Source: Isochrysis galbana (Eukaryota; Haptophyta; Isochrysidales; Isochrysidaceae). Taken from it: a stretch of DNA of 64,000 bases. The position numbers and the translations under genes are program-made. Below are positions 29,301 to 40,734 of this stretch, one piece after another; position 1 is the stretch's first letter; every line of letters starts with the position of its first letter. Under the pieces are notes generated by a model. The model made no database searches. It was not told the origin of the DNA and saw nothing but the letters and a program-made list of their open reading frames with translations. The stretch spans positions 232,606 through 296,605 of the forward strand of contig CM030937.1 in NCBI GenBank assembly GCA_018136815.1. Direction: 5' to 3'.

Positions 29301-32300
29301 AGATTCTGGGCTACACACCTACTAACCTAGGGTACTTCCCCATCCCTGATACCACCGCCCTTAATTTCCCTTTCCTCCACCTCCTCCCCTTCTCCCCTTC
29401 ATTCCTTTGTCTTCGGTATCCGGGGTTCGGCTCGGGTGCGCTACCACGAGCCTGGTTCAGAGCGCGGGTTCCGGGCAGGCCTGTTATTGGTTAGTTGTCG
29501 TTGTGTGTCTGTTGGGTCGCGGGCGTGCTCGTCTCTTTCTCGCCCTTGCTGGCCGCTATCGCGTTTCGGTGGATTTATGTCCCGTCGAGGTGTATCTCGT
29601 CTCAGTCTTGTTCTGGTTCGGGTCTCTCGGCAGTTATATATGCCACCCCCAACGTGGTGGTCAGGGCTTGTAACTCTAGACTTGGTTCTAGCTTACCTCT
29701 TGCACCTAGTGTGAATATAGGGTATACATCGTTCATGTCGATCCTTTTCTTCGGCTGTCTGCCCATGCCTGCTTGGGCGGTCCTAGCCGAGTCTGTTGTA
29801 CTCGCAAAAAGTAGTGCCTTGCTTAGCGTCGTGTACCTATCTATCGTTCTTATCAACACTGATTCCTCCGAGAATTCAATGCCATCGTAGTGTATCCTGT
29901 AAAAGTCTGTCAAAATATATCTCCACGCTAGAGTGTAGAGTATGGTGAGCGATCGCGGTGTTTCCCCCCGGGGTGCATGAAAAGGTTATCTATGATTACC
30001 TCTTCCCTGCTTCTACCACTTCGGGGAGTGTACCTTGCCAGTTTGTCGAGCGTTTCGAAAATCTTGACTACCCTCGGGCATTCTCCCAAGTGGGTGGAAG
30101 ATTCGTTAGACGCTTTGCACATGCGGCAGGTTTTGTCCCTATCCGCGAACCGGTTGTATGTGCCTATCCTTCTGTGGGTTAGGTGCTTGAAGTGGAGGTG
30201 TGTATCTCTCGCCGTCATCATCTGGGATGTATATATTGTGGCTAGGTGCTCCCACGTGTTGTCGGGTGTCGGTAGCCGCCGTTTCCAATTCTCGGGCCCC
30301 GTTAGGCGTCTACGCTTTCCGTCCGTCTTCTGCATTGCTCGTGTAAGTTGTTCCACTCCCATTTTGTCCAGAGGGGTGTCTCCGTCTAGGGTATACTCGT
30401 CCGCTAGGGGGTATTCCAATCTCTTGTTTGATTTAAAGCCATCCCCCCATTTTGCCGGTGGGGAGGGATCTAGCTGTTCGGGGGCTTTGTCGAGTCTTGC
30501 GCCGATTATGGGCGTACCTAGGTACGAGAGCTCCGCTTCATACCATTCGCCTTTGAGCTCGGCGAAGTAGCTGCCGTCTTGGGCTATGTGTAGTTTCGGG
30601 GTATGCTCTTCCGAGCCGCGATGTTCGCTGGTTTCCCGCCTCGTCGCCGAGGTCCCTGCATCCGTTGGGGCCGCCCGTGACGTCAACATCGTCTCGGCGT
30701 GATCTACAATGGCGCTCCATGATGCCAAGAATTTGTCTCTCGGGATATATTCTCCCTAGAAGTGAATGTAAGTGTCATTGTTTCTAAGATATTGTTCACA
30801 ATCCTCGCTACGGTAGGGCGATGTTGCGCCGAAGTCTGTAAATACGTTATGTATGGTGTTGCAATCCAGCTTGTTCCATAGCTTCGCCCACGAGGGGTTC
30901 ATTTTGGGCCCCGGGTGCGTCGGGCTGCCCCATATGGGTTGCGATAGTAAGCCTTCTCTACTCGTCTCTAGGGATGTTAGCTTGAGTGTGCGAATATTAT
31001 TCAGCGCTCTCTTCCAGAACTCCGGGAGTTTGCTTGGGCCCGTTATCCCCTCGGTTAGCTTGCTCGTGTGTATCGTCGAGAGCACTGCTGCCCTCCCTAT
31101 GTTTGTGCGGCAGAACCATGCGTCGAGCACTTGCTTCCATTGCGCCTGGCGGGCGTCCAGGTAGTTTAGGATCCATTTGGATTGTAGCGCTTTGACGTGG
31201 TTGTCCCAGTCCAGGAGGCCCAGCCCCAGTTGGGGGTCTTTCTCTGAGGCGCCTTTTAGCGGGATGTCGGGGTATTTAATCCACTGTAGTCTGCGCCCGG
31301 TGCGCGCGTTCGTCCATAGTATTCTGTCTACTGATCTCTTGACCGCCGCGTGGAATGACCTCGGGGCTGCCAGCGTTTGCAGCCAGTATCTCGGGATAGA
31401 GTATATGAGGAAATTGACTACCTTTGTTTTGCCATGTATAGATAGGTTGCTTGTGATCGGCTCGTATATGCTGGTTTTTCTTTCTATTTTGTCAGCTAGT
31501 TTCCGCCAGAATCCTTTTATGGCCTGAGGCCCTCCTAGCGGAACCCCTAATATGGTCGCATACTCGCTTCTTTTTAGCCACTTGTATCTTTGGAATCTAG
31601 CGGGCGGCCGCTTTCTCTTCATGGATCCCATTCTTAGTCCTTCGAATTTTTGGTCATTAGGTTTGCCGCATGAGGCCGCCGCGTATCTTTCTACCCATTC
31701 TAGCGAGCGTGTCAAGCTGCCGTAGTCGGCCGCCATAAGCTGCGTGTCGTCGGCGAATTGGCTTATTTTGAGTTCAGCTCCGTTTATAATTATTCCTTCT
31801 ATTTCTTCGTCTTCGTTGATCGCCCGGGTTAGCGCTTCCGCCGTTAGTAGGAAAGCCAGCGGCGATAGCGGGCATCCTTGAGGAACCCCGCTCGCTACGT
31901 TGAATGGGAAGCTCCTGCCCCCGTTGGCCTTGATGTACCGTATGGGCTTCGCTTCGGTGTTGGTTAGGGCCGTCGCGTATCTACGGAAGTCCTCTCCGAA
32001 TTTTAGCTTTTCGAGTACGAGGTGATAGAATTCCCAATTAACTCTGTCGAAGGCTTTTTCACAGTCTAGCGCTAGGAGGAGTCCGGGTTCCCCTGTTTCT
32101 TCTAGGTACGCGTGCGTAAGTTGTAACAGGTGAGTAGCCTCGCCTATTAGTCTATGTGGGACGAAGCCCAGTTGGTCCTTCGAAATAATGTTTCCGATCA
32201 CCGTTTTCAATCTGTTCGTGAGTATTTTGGCTAAGATTTTGTAATCGCTTTGTAGCAGCGTGATAGGTCTATAGTTTCTAGGGTCCCGCGTGTCCCCTTT

Positions 32301-32776
32301 TTTGTACAAGAGTATTATGTCTCCTTCCCTCATGGACACGTTCAGGTGCCCTTGTTCGAGCGCATGGTTCAAAACCCTCAGGAAGTCGTGTTTGACTATT
32401 TCTACGAAGCTTTTATAGAATTCCGCCGGTAACGCGTCCGGTCCCGCGCTCTTGCCGCTGCCTATCTGCGCTATGGCGTTCAGTAGTTCCTCCATGGTGA
32501 TTCTCCCCTCTATAGCATCTCTATCCCACGTGGTCATGGGGTGTGCTTCCATCACCGCCTCCAAGTCTCGGTCCCTCACGTTTTGTCTCTCTTGGTATAG
32601 CCACACGTAGTATCTACGGAGCTCTTTGCGTATCTCGTCATCGTCGGTGGTTGTGCCCCTTGTGTCGTCACCCGGGGCATTCCAGTCGCCTGTAACGTAT
32701 AGTTCTGGTATGCACCTGCCCGTACACCTTGGCGCGTGCTGTTAACACAGATCTAGAGGTGGGGGAGAGTGGGTTG
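29287..32776 (-). mobile_element. LINE (non-LTR retrotransposon), 5'-truncated, best-preserved copy
   Basis: On the minus strand it starts within the endonuclease region (GDWN at 32690-32679) and ends 5'-CTTCAGATG followed by a T run at about 29287. Both sides lie in A-rich tracts on the plus strand (GAAAAAAAAAAC at 29275, GAAAAAAAAAC at 32776), a possible target duplication of about 11 bp. The 3' untranslated region (29600-29290) matches the copy at 58.4 kb. Confidence 0.8.
29602..32745 (-). pseudogene. LINE ORF2: endonuclease end, reverse transcriptase, C-terminal zinc finger
   Basis: The order is the end of an AP-endonuclease domain (VTGDWNAPGDD), a linker, then a full reverse transcriptase. 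RT landmarks include SAGPDALPAEFYK, ALDCEKAFDRVNW, GVPQGCPLSPLAF and the catalytic FADD in ISQFADDTQL. The thumb and C-terminal region follow, with a CxxC...H...C finger (CRMCKASNESSTHLGEC) like the zf-RVT region of plant LINEs, and AWRYILTDFYRIHYD. Two lesions are visible. One is an in-frame TAG at 30756-30758, where the 24.8-kb copy has a Lys codon; the other is a frameshift near 29960 in GGGGGAAAC. The RT domain itself is intact. The copy is inactive as it stands. Confidence 0.85.
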
Positions 32777-32884
32777 AAAAAAAAACTCTTGTTGATCCGG
32801 AGGCCCACATTTTTTTATCGTCGGACCGGGGGAAGATTTCCCCTCGTCTCTCTCCCCGCTCGATTCCGAATCCGAGGCAGAGCG

Positions 32885-33298
32885 ATGGCGACCGACCCGC
32901 CTGACAGGCCGACCTTCGCCGCGCTCCAGCGAGAGCACGGCGGTGGTCAGCCCCCCCTTGTCGATGGTGTTCGGACTAAATGGTCCGGGTACACCGGTCG
33001 GCGGTCTCACCGGCGTTTCATGCCACCGCACTCGGCCGATTTCTGCTTCACCTGCCCACGCAGCATGGCCGCCAGCCCCACACCACGCCACATCCAGCCC
33101 CAACCTGAGGAGGATGACACCGGCTTGCCTACGCGCTCCTACGCGCAGAACCCCATCCAGTATATTGGTACGCTGCCTCCCAACCCCGCAGACTACCCAA
33201 CCGCGCGCTCGGGAATCGTGGCGAGCATTGCAATACAGCCCTCTTGGCGCGCTGCGCTGCTTCCGCAGGACTTCCTGTGCCATCTACCGGCTATCTGA
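32885..33298 (+). CDS. Hypothetical protein, 137 aa
   Basis: A frame from an ATG encodes MATDPPDRPTFAALQREHGG, then basic and Pro-rich sequence ending in CHLPAI and TGA. It lies just downstream of the LINE insertion. No family was recognised and there are no membrane segments. It may be a first exon, or coincidental. 33299-33634 shows nothing else. Confidence 0.25.
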   Translation: MATDPPDRPTFAALQREHGGGQPPLVDGVRTKWSGYTGRRSHRRFMPPHSADFCFTCPRSMAASPTPRHIQPQPEEDDTGLPTRSYAQNPIQYIGTLPPNPADYPTARSGIVASIAIQPSWRAALLPQDFLCHLPAI

Positions 33299-33634
33299 GT
33301 GGGGGCGCGCGCATTGGCGCATGTCAATTGCCGGAAGGACGGGCTGGACAGCTGGGGCGCCCCCAAGCCGCGTCGGTATCCGCAGCCGCGGCGACCAAAA
33401 GCACGCGTGCAAACATCCGCCGCCGGAGGCCCGGAGAGCTCACCTTCGAACCGAGCCCGTGCGTGCTGCGGGACCGTTCTTGGTCGCCAGCCCAGTGCCC
33501 GGCCCGTGCCACTTTATTGTTTATTGACAAAGTACAAAAAAAATACGCCAGGTCTTCTTTTCACACTCTTTTGACACCCCGCCGCGGTCGCCCCTCGAGA
33601 GTTCGAAGAAGCAGAGGAGTCGTCTCGCCTTGCG

Positions 33635-34174
33635 ATGGCGTCGGGGGGCGGACCTCGTGCGGCGGGGACGGACGGGGCAGACCATAAGTTCAGGCAGCGT
33701 GTGGACGATCACTACAAGCTGATGGCGGCCGGACGCGCGCACATCTCCAAGTCTGCAAGCGCCCACCTCGCTGGCGCGCTCGCATTCGCTGCCGCTGCGG
33801 CGCTTTCTCTCTCGTTTGAATCAAACAGCAGCAATGGAGAGCAAGGGGGCGTCGCCGAGGGGGCCTCGCTCGGCTGGCTGCCCGCCATGGCACCCACGAT
33901 TCTCGGCGCCTACCTGGGGTACGTCGGGCGTGGTGCCGCAAAGATGAACGAACCGACTGCTGCCACCTTTGCCAAGCTCAATGCCGCAATGGCGCTGATA
34001 CTCCTCGGGTTTGCCGGCTTCCTTGCGCTGGAGTCGCGCCCCTCCATCCTCTTGGCGATCGCAGTAGCAGGGTCACTCGTTAGCTTCATTGGTTGCCTTT
34101 ACGCAGCACGCGGCACGAGCACCTTGAGGCAAGGATTCGCCATTCAGGCTGAGAAGAAGCGTGGGGGCCGATGA
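33635..34174 (+). CDS. Small four-helix membrane protein, 179 aa
   Basis: A single ATG-to-TGA frame has strong hydrophobic segments near residues 43-61 (HLAGALAFAAAAALSLSF), 83-100, 116-134 (NAAMALILLGFAGFLAL) and 138-157 (ILLAIAVAGSLVSFIGCLYA). The N-terminus is hydrophilic (KFRQRVDDHYKLMAAGRAH) and the C-terminus basic (AEKKRGGR). The alternation fits a four-span integral membrane protein of the endomembrane system or an organelle. I do not recognise the family. Upstream is a TATTGTTTATTGAC AT-rich stretch at 33514. 34175-34880 downstream has no gene; a 35-bp piece at 34497 resembles 32709-32745. Confidence 0.55.
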   Translation: MASGGGPRAAGTDGADHKFRQRVDDHYKLMAAGRAHISKSASAHLAGALAFAAAAALSLSFESNSSNGEQGGVAEGASLGWLPAMAPTILGAYLGYVGRGAAKMNEPTAATFAKLNAAMALILLGFAGFLALESRPSILLAIAVAGSLVSFIGCLYAARGTSTLRQGFAIQAEKKRGGR

Positions 34175-34881
34175 GCTGTGTGGTGTGAGGTTCGTGGCAG
34201 GTGCAGCGGGCCGCTGAGCTCCAGTCAGCCAGCACGTGCCACCAGCAGTAAGCTGCATGTGGCGGAAAGAGCGACAGCATTTTGCGTAGTGTCTTGCATC
34301 CATTGCGCGTGTTGTTGTCGGCAATGTTATGTTCCTGCCCTCTCTATGCACCTACCATTGTCAATGAACGCAAAACTATGAACGCATGCGAAAATCAGAA
34401 GGTTGTTCATTTATGTCCCAATCGATTGCAATGATAATCTAACTGAGCATTAGTACCACTACTCTCACTAGCCTGGTACCAACACAACAACCCTCAGCGC
34501 ACCTGCCCGTACGCCTCGGCGCATGTTGCTGCCACAGATACATACACACATACACGTATGCACCCCTCCACATCTCCCCCCTCGTAGACCCCCGGCTCCC
34601 ATTCTAACCCCCCACAAGTTAAAATGAGGGAAAACCCATTGAGGCGGACCGACCTACGTCGGGCGACTCTCCGGGAAAAAGCACCGGGGGGGGGGGGAGG
34701 AACCTCTCGTCAACAAAGAGGAAGAGGATCGGCCCTTACCAGCTCGCGCCGTGAGCAGTTCTCGAGAAGTAAATGACTGCGAGTCGAGTAGCCTGTGCCA
34801 CCTTCAGGATACTCTCCTCGATCTTGAGCCACTCCCTTCTCTCTCCCGCCTGTCGCCGGCCGCCCCCTACCCGTTTGCTAA

Positions 34882-36840
34882 TTGCTAACGCAAACGGGGC
34901 TTGTTTCTAACCGCACTCCATCGGGGGGGGGGTGCAAATCCCCAGGCGGCTTGCCTTCATTTGGTCTCCTTTCCCTTCCAGTCTCACCCTACCATGAGCC
35001 CCCCCGCGAGCACCCCGAAGGAGAGGCCCAGGAGCGGGAAGACCCGGAAACCGTGTGGGAGGACACTAAACACCACGTAGCCACACTCCTGAGGGAGGAA
35101 ACGGCAGCCAGAGCGAAACCCACGATACAATCCGACCTAGAACTGAAAGCCGCGAGGTTGAATATCCAGCTCGCGAAGCAAGGGCCGAACGGGAAGCTAA
35201 CAGAGGAACTAGCACAAGTCCAGAGAGAGATAGCGGAAATCCGCAGCAGGATCCCATTAAAGGACCGACCACTACACCGCCAGCTCCGACAGGAAGACCT
35301 GCACTCCAAAGAATTCTTCGCGCAACTAAAGACCCGTAGGTGGAAGGCCAACATCACCGAGATATTTCGGACCAAGAATTGGGACCAGCCCGCACACTCG
35401 GAACACGAGACCGCGGTGCTCAAGGTCATCGGAAAATCGTCAGAACGCCCACCGCCCGACTCCAAGGGAGAGACCAGTCAGGCAAGCAAGGGCCCCCCTA
35501 ATGAGTTAGAAGAGACGGAAAGCGAGGAGATAAGAGTCTCTGACGACGATAAATACATCAAAAAACTCAACAACATATGGCTCTACATCGACACCGACTA
35601 CTTCGGAGAGGCCGCCGATTCCGGCGACGTAGTAGACGCCGGCGAAGTCCGAAACTACCACCCCCCGGCCCAATGGGAAAACGGATACAAAGGACCGAAA
35701 AACATGGAATACCCGTTAGCCGACGAATACGCCATACAAAAAGGCAAAATCGCGCTCGACGCGATCACCGTATCCGACATCACCAGAGCCACACTCAAAG
35801 AGACGCGACACAACGCCCCACAAACGGCCAGGAAGGCATGGGAGAAACGGCTAGACATCACGAAAGAAGATTGGAAGCACGTAGCCAAGCTATACACCCT
35901 TCCACTACTGAAGCACACCGACAAACACCAACACTTCAAGCACATCACTCATAGAAGGATAGGAACCAAGAATAGGTTCGCAGACAGCCCAACGATAAAA
36001 TGTAGACTGTGCAACCGCCATCAAGAGAACTCGTGCCACCTAGCGTGGTGCCCCGCGACGAAGAAAGTGTTCGACGCCATAGACGCTATCACAGACTACA
36101 CCCCTAGCATGAATCGGACCCGAAACCAAAAGGCGAAGGACAGACTATTCGCGTATCCAGGCGCGACAACCCCCGACAGCCTGAAAACTCTGTACATCAT
36201 CGCGTGGAAATACGTAATAAGAAACTTCTACAAAGTTGAGTTTGAGTCATACGAATACCACTATATACCTGTTCTAGAATCCACACTAATGAGATTCACT
36301 ACCCTAGTAAGAGGTCATATTGCGCCGAGGACACACAGCCTGGCGCGCACGAGAAAGGCGGCCCAGGGGAGAAAACCAAAACTCAAGAGCTTGCCGGAGC
36401 TCAGCGCTCCGACCTTCATAGAAGACGACAAAGGAACACTAAAAATGAGCGCCCGCCTAGGCTTAGTAGCAAAAGCAATCGGCCTTGCCGAGAGGCTCGC
36501 CTGAGACCCAGGCACGGACCCCCCACCACAGAACGACAAACAACCACGCCGCGAAAATGACAATGACAGCACAAGAGACGAACAACACACCATGCGATGA
36601 CACACACGACTCGACACAAGGAGAAACGGACCGCCTAGAGGCACAGGAGGAAGACGGGGAACCTCCACTAGGGGTCGGTGCACCCCGCCCAACCTAACCC
36701 CCCCAGCAACCTGGGCCCCAAGTAGTGCACGAGGGGAGATGCCGCAAGGCGGGTAGCGAGGGAGAGGAAGGGAAGTGGGCGTGGCTACAGCAGTTAAACC
36801 CGTGGCCACGTGCGAGGCGAGAATATTAAAAGGTTTTTTT
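34882..36840 (+). mobile_element. LINE copy lacking the reverse transcriptase, with 3' end
   Basis: It belongs to the same family as 29.3-32.8 kb but in plus orientation. It contains the post-endonuclease linker joined directly to the C-terminal region, then a 3' untranslated region with the family motif GTAGTGCAC (36724) and the terminus AATATTAAAAGG followed by T11 (about 36830-36842). The RT-coding segment is absent. The 5' edge is indistinct; sequence before about 35000 is not recognisable as LINE. Confidence 0.7.
34998..36504 (+). pseudogene. Internally deleted LINE ORF2 with preserved open frame
   Basis: A frame of about 500 codons has no stop until 36504. The first part (LIQSDLELKAARLNIQLAKQ-like helices, then LHSKEFFAQLKTRRWKANI) corresponds to the linker between endonuclease and RT. 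It passes directly into the C-terminal part: MEYPLADEYAIQKG, HFKHITHRRIGTKNRFAD, the finger CRLCNRHQENSCHLAWC and IIAWKYVIRNFYKVEF. All RT motifs, including FADD, are missing. No in-frame ATG precedes the conserved sequence. The finger and its neighbours are intact, so the protein could in principle bind nucleic acid, but expression is unproven. Confidence 0.65.
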
Positions 36841-37295
36841 TTTGTTTGCCCGTTGCGGGGTCCTTTTCCCAACATCCGGGGATGTCGTGGCCGGGGAACC
36901 AACTGCTATAAAGGATGGGGAGAGAAAGGAGGGAAGGGCGGGATCAAGGGTTAAGGGAAAGACCCTCACCCACATACGTGCTCGCCACAAGTATTCTTCA
37001 AGATTTTGGCCGTGCACGAGGTGCACACATGGAACTGAACGTGCCCTTCATGGTAGCGCAGTGGCTATTCAAATGCGTGAATCGCCCCGGATTATCAATC
37101 TTTGTCAATCGCCAAGCTTGCATGCCGTGTCTCGCGGCTCCTCCTCAACCCCAAAAGAAACTACGTGTCGGCGAAGGCGCTTGCGTTACCGGCATGCATC
37201 TCTCACAAAACTTCTCGCTACCGCGTCCTGTTTGATTGCTTTCGATCGCGCAACCAAGCTCCAAGCCTTTGCAAAAATTCCGTATCACAGAGTCA

Positions 37296-39567
37296 TCAAT
37301 CCATTTTGGCAGCTTCTGCGACTTGAAGCGGTCCATCACCTGTTGGCGACACGCGGGTGCGCGAGGATGAATGGACGGTTATACTTCGTGTGTGGCACCC
37401 TACGCACCATGCGCATGTGTCATTCAAAACGCTCTCGTTGCCAATCTTTCGGTGCAGCATGGCGCCCGCAGCTCGATTTGGCGGCCATACCTGCAAGTCG
37501 AGGTGGTGCTCATGCAAATGCGGTTGCACCCACAACGCAAACTCCGCCACGGCAGAAGTCGTCTTGAGCAGAAAGTCGGTGTGCGCCAAGAGTAACGCGT
37601 CGATCAAGACACTATCGCCTTTCGACCCGCCGAAGAGGCGTCGATCGAGCACCACATGGCGTGTCTCGTAGCCAACACCTTGGCTCACCAGACGGCCGGT
37701 CGCGCCATACTTGTCGGCCACCCGCTGGTAGTAGCGTATGTCATCTGTCGCCAAGAAAATAAGGGCATCCTCGTGTGACGATACGTATGCGTCGATGATC
37801 GGAAAGTATGCCTCTGGTGGGACTCGCTTCCGCACCTACCGTATGCGCCGCTGGAGGGGTCACAAGAAAACGTTGCTCTTCTAGCTGTGCCGCCATGATG
37901 CCTCACAGGGAGGAGCCAACCTCATCATTAGGAGCAACATTCTAGCTACTAGGATTGACAACAACCGCAGTCTTCCGGTGCTAGGGTGTCCATCCACACA
38001 AGGAGGGTGCGGCACGCACAGCGTAGTTGCGCCGGGGTGCTGCAATAGCGAGGATCACAGCCACTTCGATGGCTAAGGGTAACCCAGCGACCGCACCGTT
38101 TTATCTGTGCCCCGCACGTGCATGCCAATGACATGCGTCGATCTCTCTCGCCATTGGCGTGCAATCTCAGCGGCGGCATCACGAAACTTAGCCTTAACCA
38201 ACCGCTCCCCATGCTTACCCAAGAGGGCGAGCGCGGCGGAGCGAGAAGTGAACCACCGACGGTCGTCATAAGTATCGGTGCGGCCGTAAGAGTGAACCGG
38301 TCCCGCTCTAGAGATGAGCTCCACGTCACCCACCTGCAGGTTGTGGACGGTGGCAAACGGGAGGGAATTAGGTTGTTTGCCCGCAATGCGCGAGCCCTCG
38401 CGGCGATGTTGAGAAAGAGTTTGTGCGCAGGTTCACGTTGTGGGAAGCCAGCAAGGGTCGCAGCCGCTTGTTCACCTGCACCGACCTCACAGGCAAAATT
38501 GCTTGACGAGAAGAGTGGTCGTGACGCGCCACTCGAACAATGGTGTCGCCAGGGCGCCATTCACCAGGTTGTTCAAAGAAGTAATCCCACACGTTAGCGC
38601 CCCGCACCTCATCAAAGTACGGGTTAGGGCCAAACTCGCATGCCTGGGAGCAGGGTGTGGGTGACGAATGGGACCTCAAACAAAGGATCTGCATTCGCGA
38701 CAGTTAGAGCCAGCACCCTTCCTAATGTCGTGTAGCGCTGTACCGCTCGGCGCTCACAAGCCTACATCTTGTTTAGAAGAATCGCTAGTGAGCGGAGTTC
38801 CGATGCACGCGGGGTATTCAACTTGTTGGGCAGGGAAATGGCGCATGGCGCGCCTGAGGCTCCGCAAATGAGTAGCTCCCGACGTGTACATAGGGTTCGA
38901 GCCCGCGTTGTGTGGCGAAGTGTATTTGGTTCAGCACGCGCTCGACTAGCGCAAAGAGCCCATGTCCGTAGTGGTCGCATGTGGCGACAAAGACATCGAC
39001 CGCCGAGCTCGTTGCTGGCAGTAAGACGTCGGCGACAGCCGGCGCTGGCACATAGAGGCGGTGGGTCCTATCACCCAGGGCCGGCAGCAGTGGAGCCGCG
39101 GTGCAAGCGAAGACTATGAAACTCTCTCCTGCGCAGCTCGCTGCGTTGGGCCGATCTGCGGGCACAGTGGGCAGCCCCGGCAGCGAGCCAATCGGCGCAC
39201 GCCGGCCGAAACCTTTTGTGTCGTTAGATCTTGCCCAGAACGAGTGCGTTGGGCAAAAGCAATCTTCCCTACGCGGTGCGCCCCGCCTCGAGCGCCGACG
39301 GCCGATCTGCGGTGGCACGTCCTCTCGGCAGAAGTCGCTCGGCCGTAGCACCCATCGAGCGAGGCCTAGAGCACCACTCCTTTGTACGCCATATGTAAGC
39401 TGTGATGTGACGCCCTGCGGCCGAGAGATCCAGCCTGAGGGCACGCCCACCCCGTAGCCGCCCTGGTGAAGCCTAGAGGCGACGGAGTGCGGTCGAGACA
39501 AAACTCCGACTGGCGGCTCGCTTCCCTCAAGGCAGGAGACGGCAAGGCTCTCACACCACGCGCGCAT
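37296..39567 (-). CDS. Fucosyltransferase-like glycosyltransferase, multi-exon
   Basis: Conserved blocks lie in order on the minus strand. The first is GLFALVERVLNQIHFATQRG (exon ending 38854; the frame opens at an ATG at 39567, but the N-terminus is uncertain). Next comes CEFGPNPYFDEVRGANVWDY (from 38643). The nucleotide-sugar motif follows, STHVIGMHVRGTDKT (ending 38097). Last is VPPEAYFPIIDAYV, LVSQGVGYETRHVV and LLLAHTDFLLKTTSAVAEFA (from 37835). HVRGTDK and the DFLLKTTSAVAEF block are typical of the GT-B fucosyltransferase group that includes FUT8/NodZ-like enzymes. Intron 38853-38644 has a GC donor (CAG|GCGCG); intron 38096-37836 is GT-AG. The middle (about 38500-38340) changes frame and probably holds another intron. 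The acceptor substrate is unknown; a Golgi location is expected for the family. Confidence 0.55.
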
Positions 39568-40631
39568 CCACGCACGGAATTAGCGAGAGAGAGCGCGCGA
39601 GGGGGGGGGGAGGGGGAGTGAGGGCAAGGGCGAGGGCGAGGATGAGCGAAGGGGAGTGAGCGAGGGCGAGGGTGAGGTAGAGGAGGAGGAGAGGGGAAGA
39701 GGGAAGAGGGAAAGCGATGGTGTGCCAGCGAAAGCCACCAAGAAAGAGAGACGGAAGAGAGGGGGGCTAGAAGGGAAGAGCAAGCAAGCGAGAGGGGGGT
39801 GGTTGCGGCGGAGGAGAGACAGGTCCGGGGCGGAGACGGGGGAAGGGGGTAGGCCCGGGGTGGGTAGGTGGGGTGGGGTGGGGGCGCGGAGGGCCGGCCG
39901 CCGGGGCGGGAGGCGCCGCCACCGCCACCGGTTGGTCTCTTCACAGCGGACGATGGGTGTTCACAGCGCCCTCTGAAACAGTCTCCCAGTGGGAAGAGGA
40001 GAAGAGGAGAGAGTTGCAGTCCAAAGGAGAGGAGCCGCCGCGCGCCTCAGCGGCGCCATGGGCGTTGTTTGGGGGGTCGAGAGAGCCGCCTTCGGCTCCG
40101 CAGGCGGTCCCTAGGCCGACGAGCGGCACCGCGCCGGGATGGCACGGTGAAGGAGAATGCTGCGCCCTCGCCCTCCCACCTCGCGCTCCGCTTCCTCTTC
40201 TCAAAGGCCCTCCCGGCCCGCCTTCTGCTAGTTTGGCTTGTGTCGACGGTGTGAGGGACATGCCCACCACTTGTTCTGCACCCAGGTAGCCGCTCGCACG
40301 ACCCAGCCTTTAAGTTCGGTGCAGTAGTGGTGCGCGACAGCGAACGGCGAACGGCGCTTACGCTTACTGGCTCCCAGAGGGCCAGCAACCGCCAGCAAGG
40401 GCAGCTCAGGGGGCAGTGGAGGCGTGGAGGCTGGGGCTCAGCCCCTGGCCCCCCCTGCCTCTCCCACGCTCGCCTCGCTGGCCATGGGAGCCGCCCACAG
40501 TCTCGTGTATGCCTGGCGACCAGGGACAGGGGGGGAGTCAGCTCGAGGGCAGGCCCGGTCTGGGCATGGGAGCATGGGAGTGCAGCTCACGGCGCCGCGC
40601 CCGCGAAGGGTCTGGGCCTGAATGATGAGTG

Positions 40632-40661
40632 CCCAGCCCCTGCCGAAGGGCAGGGGCTGGG
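40632..40661. other. Perfect 13-bp stem, 4-base loop hairpin
   Basis: CCCAGCCCCTGCC, loop GAAG, GGCAGGGGCTGGG is a fully matched, very GC-rich stem. The sequence ATTTATTGTACGGG follows. It lies 75 bp before a LINE remnant and could be an RNA hairpin of a repeat. The rest of 39568-40730 is purine-rich low complexity (39590-39870) and GC-rich sequence with no convincing gene. Confidence 0.6.
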
Positions 40662-40734
40662 ATTTATTGTACGGGCCCACCCCGGGGGGTGTCCGTGATG
40701 GAGAGAGGGGGGCGCGAGGCCCCCATTGACCCCC

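Noticed and set aside
36842-37567. 241-codon plus-strand ORF
   Set aside because: It overlaps the last glycosyltransferase exon antisense, and that exon has clear family motifs.
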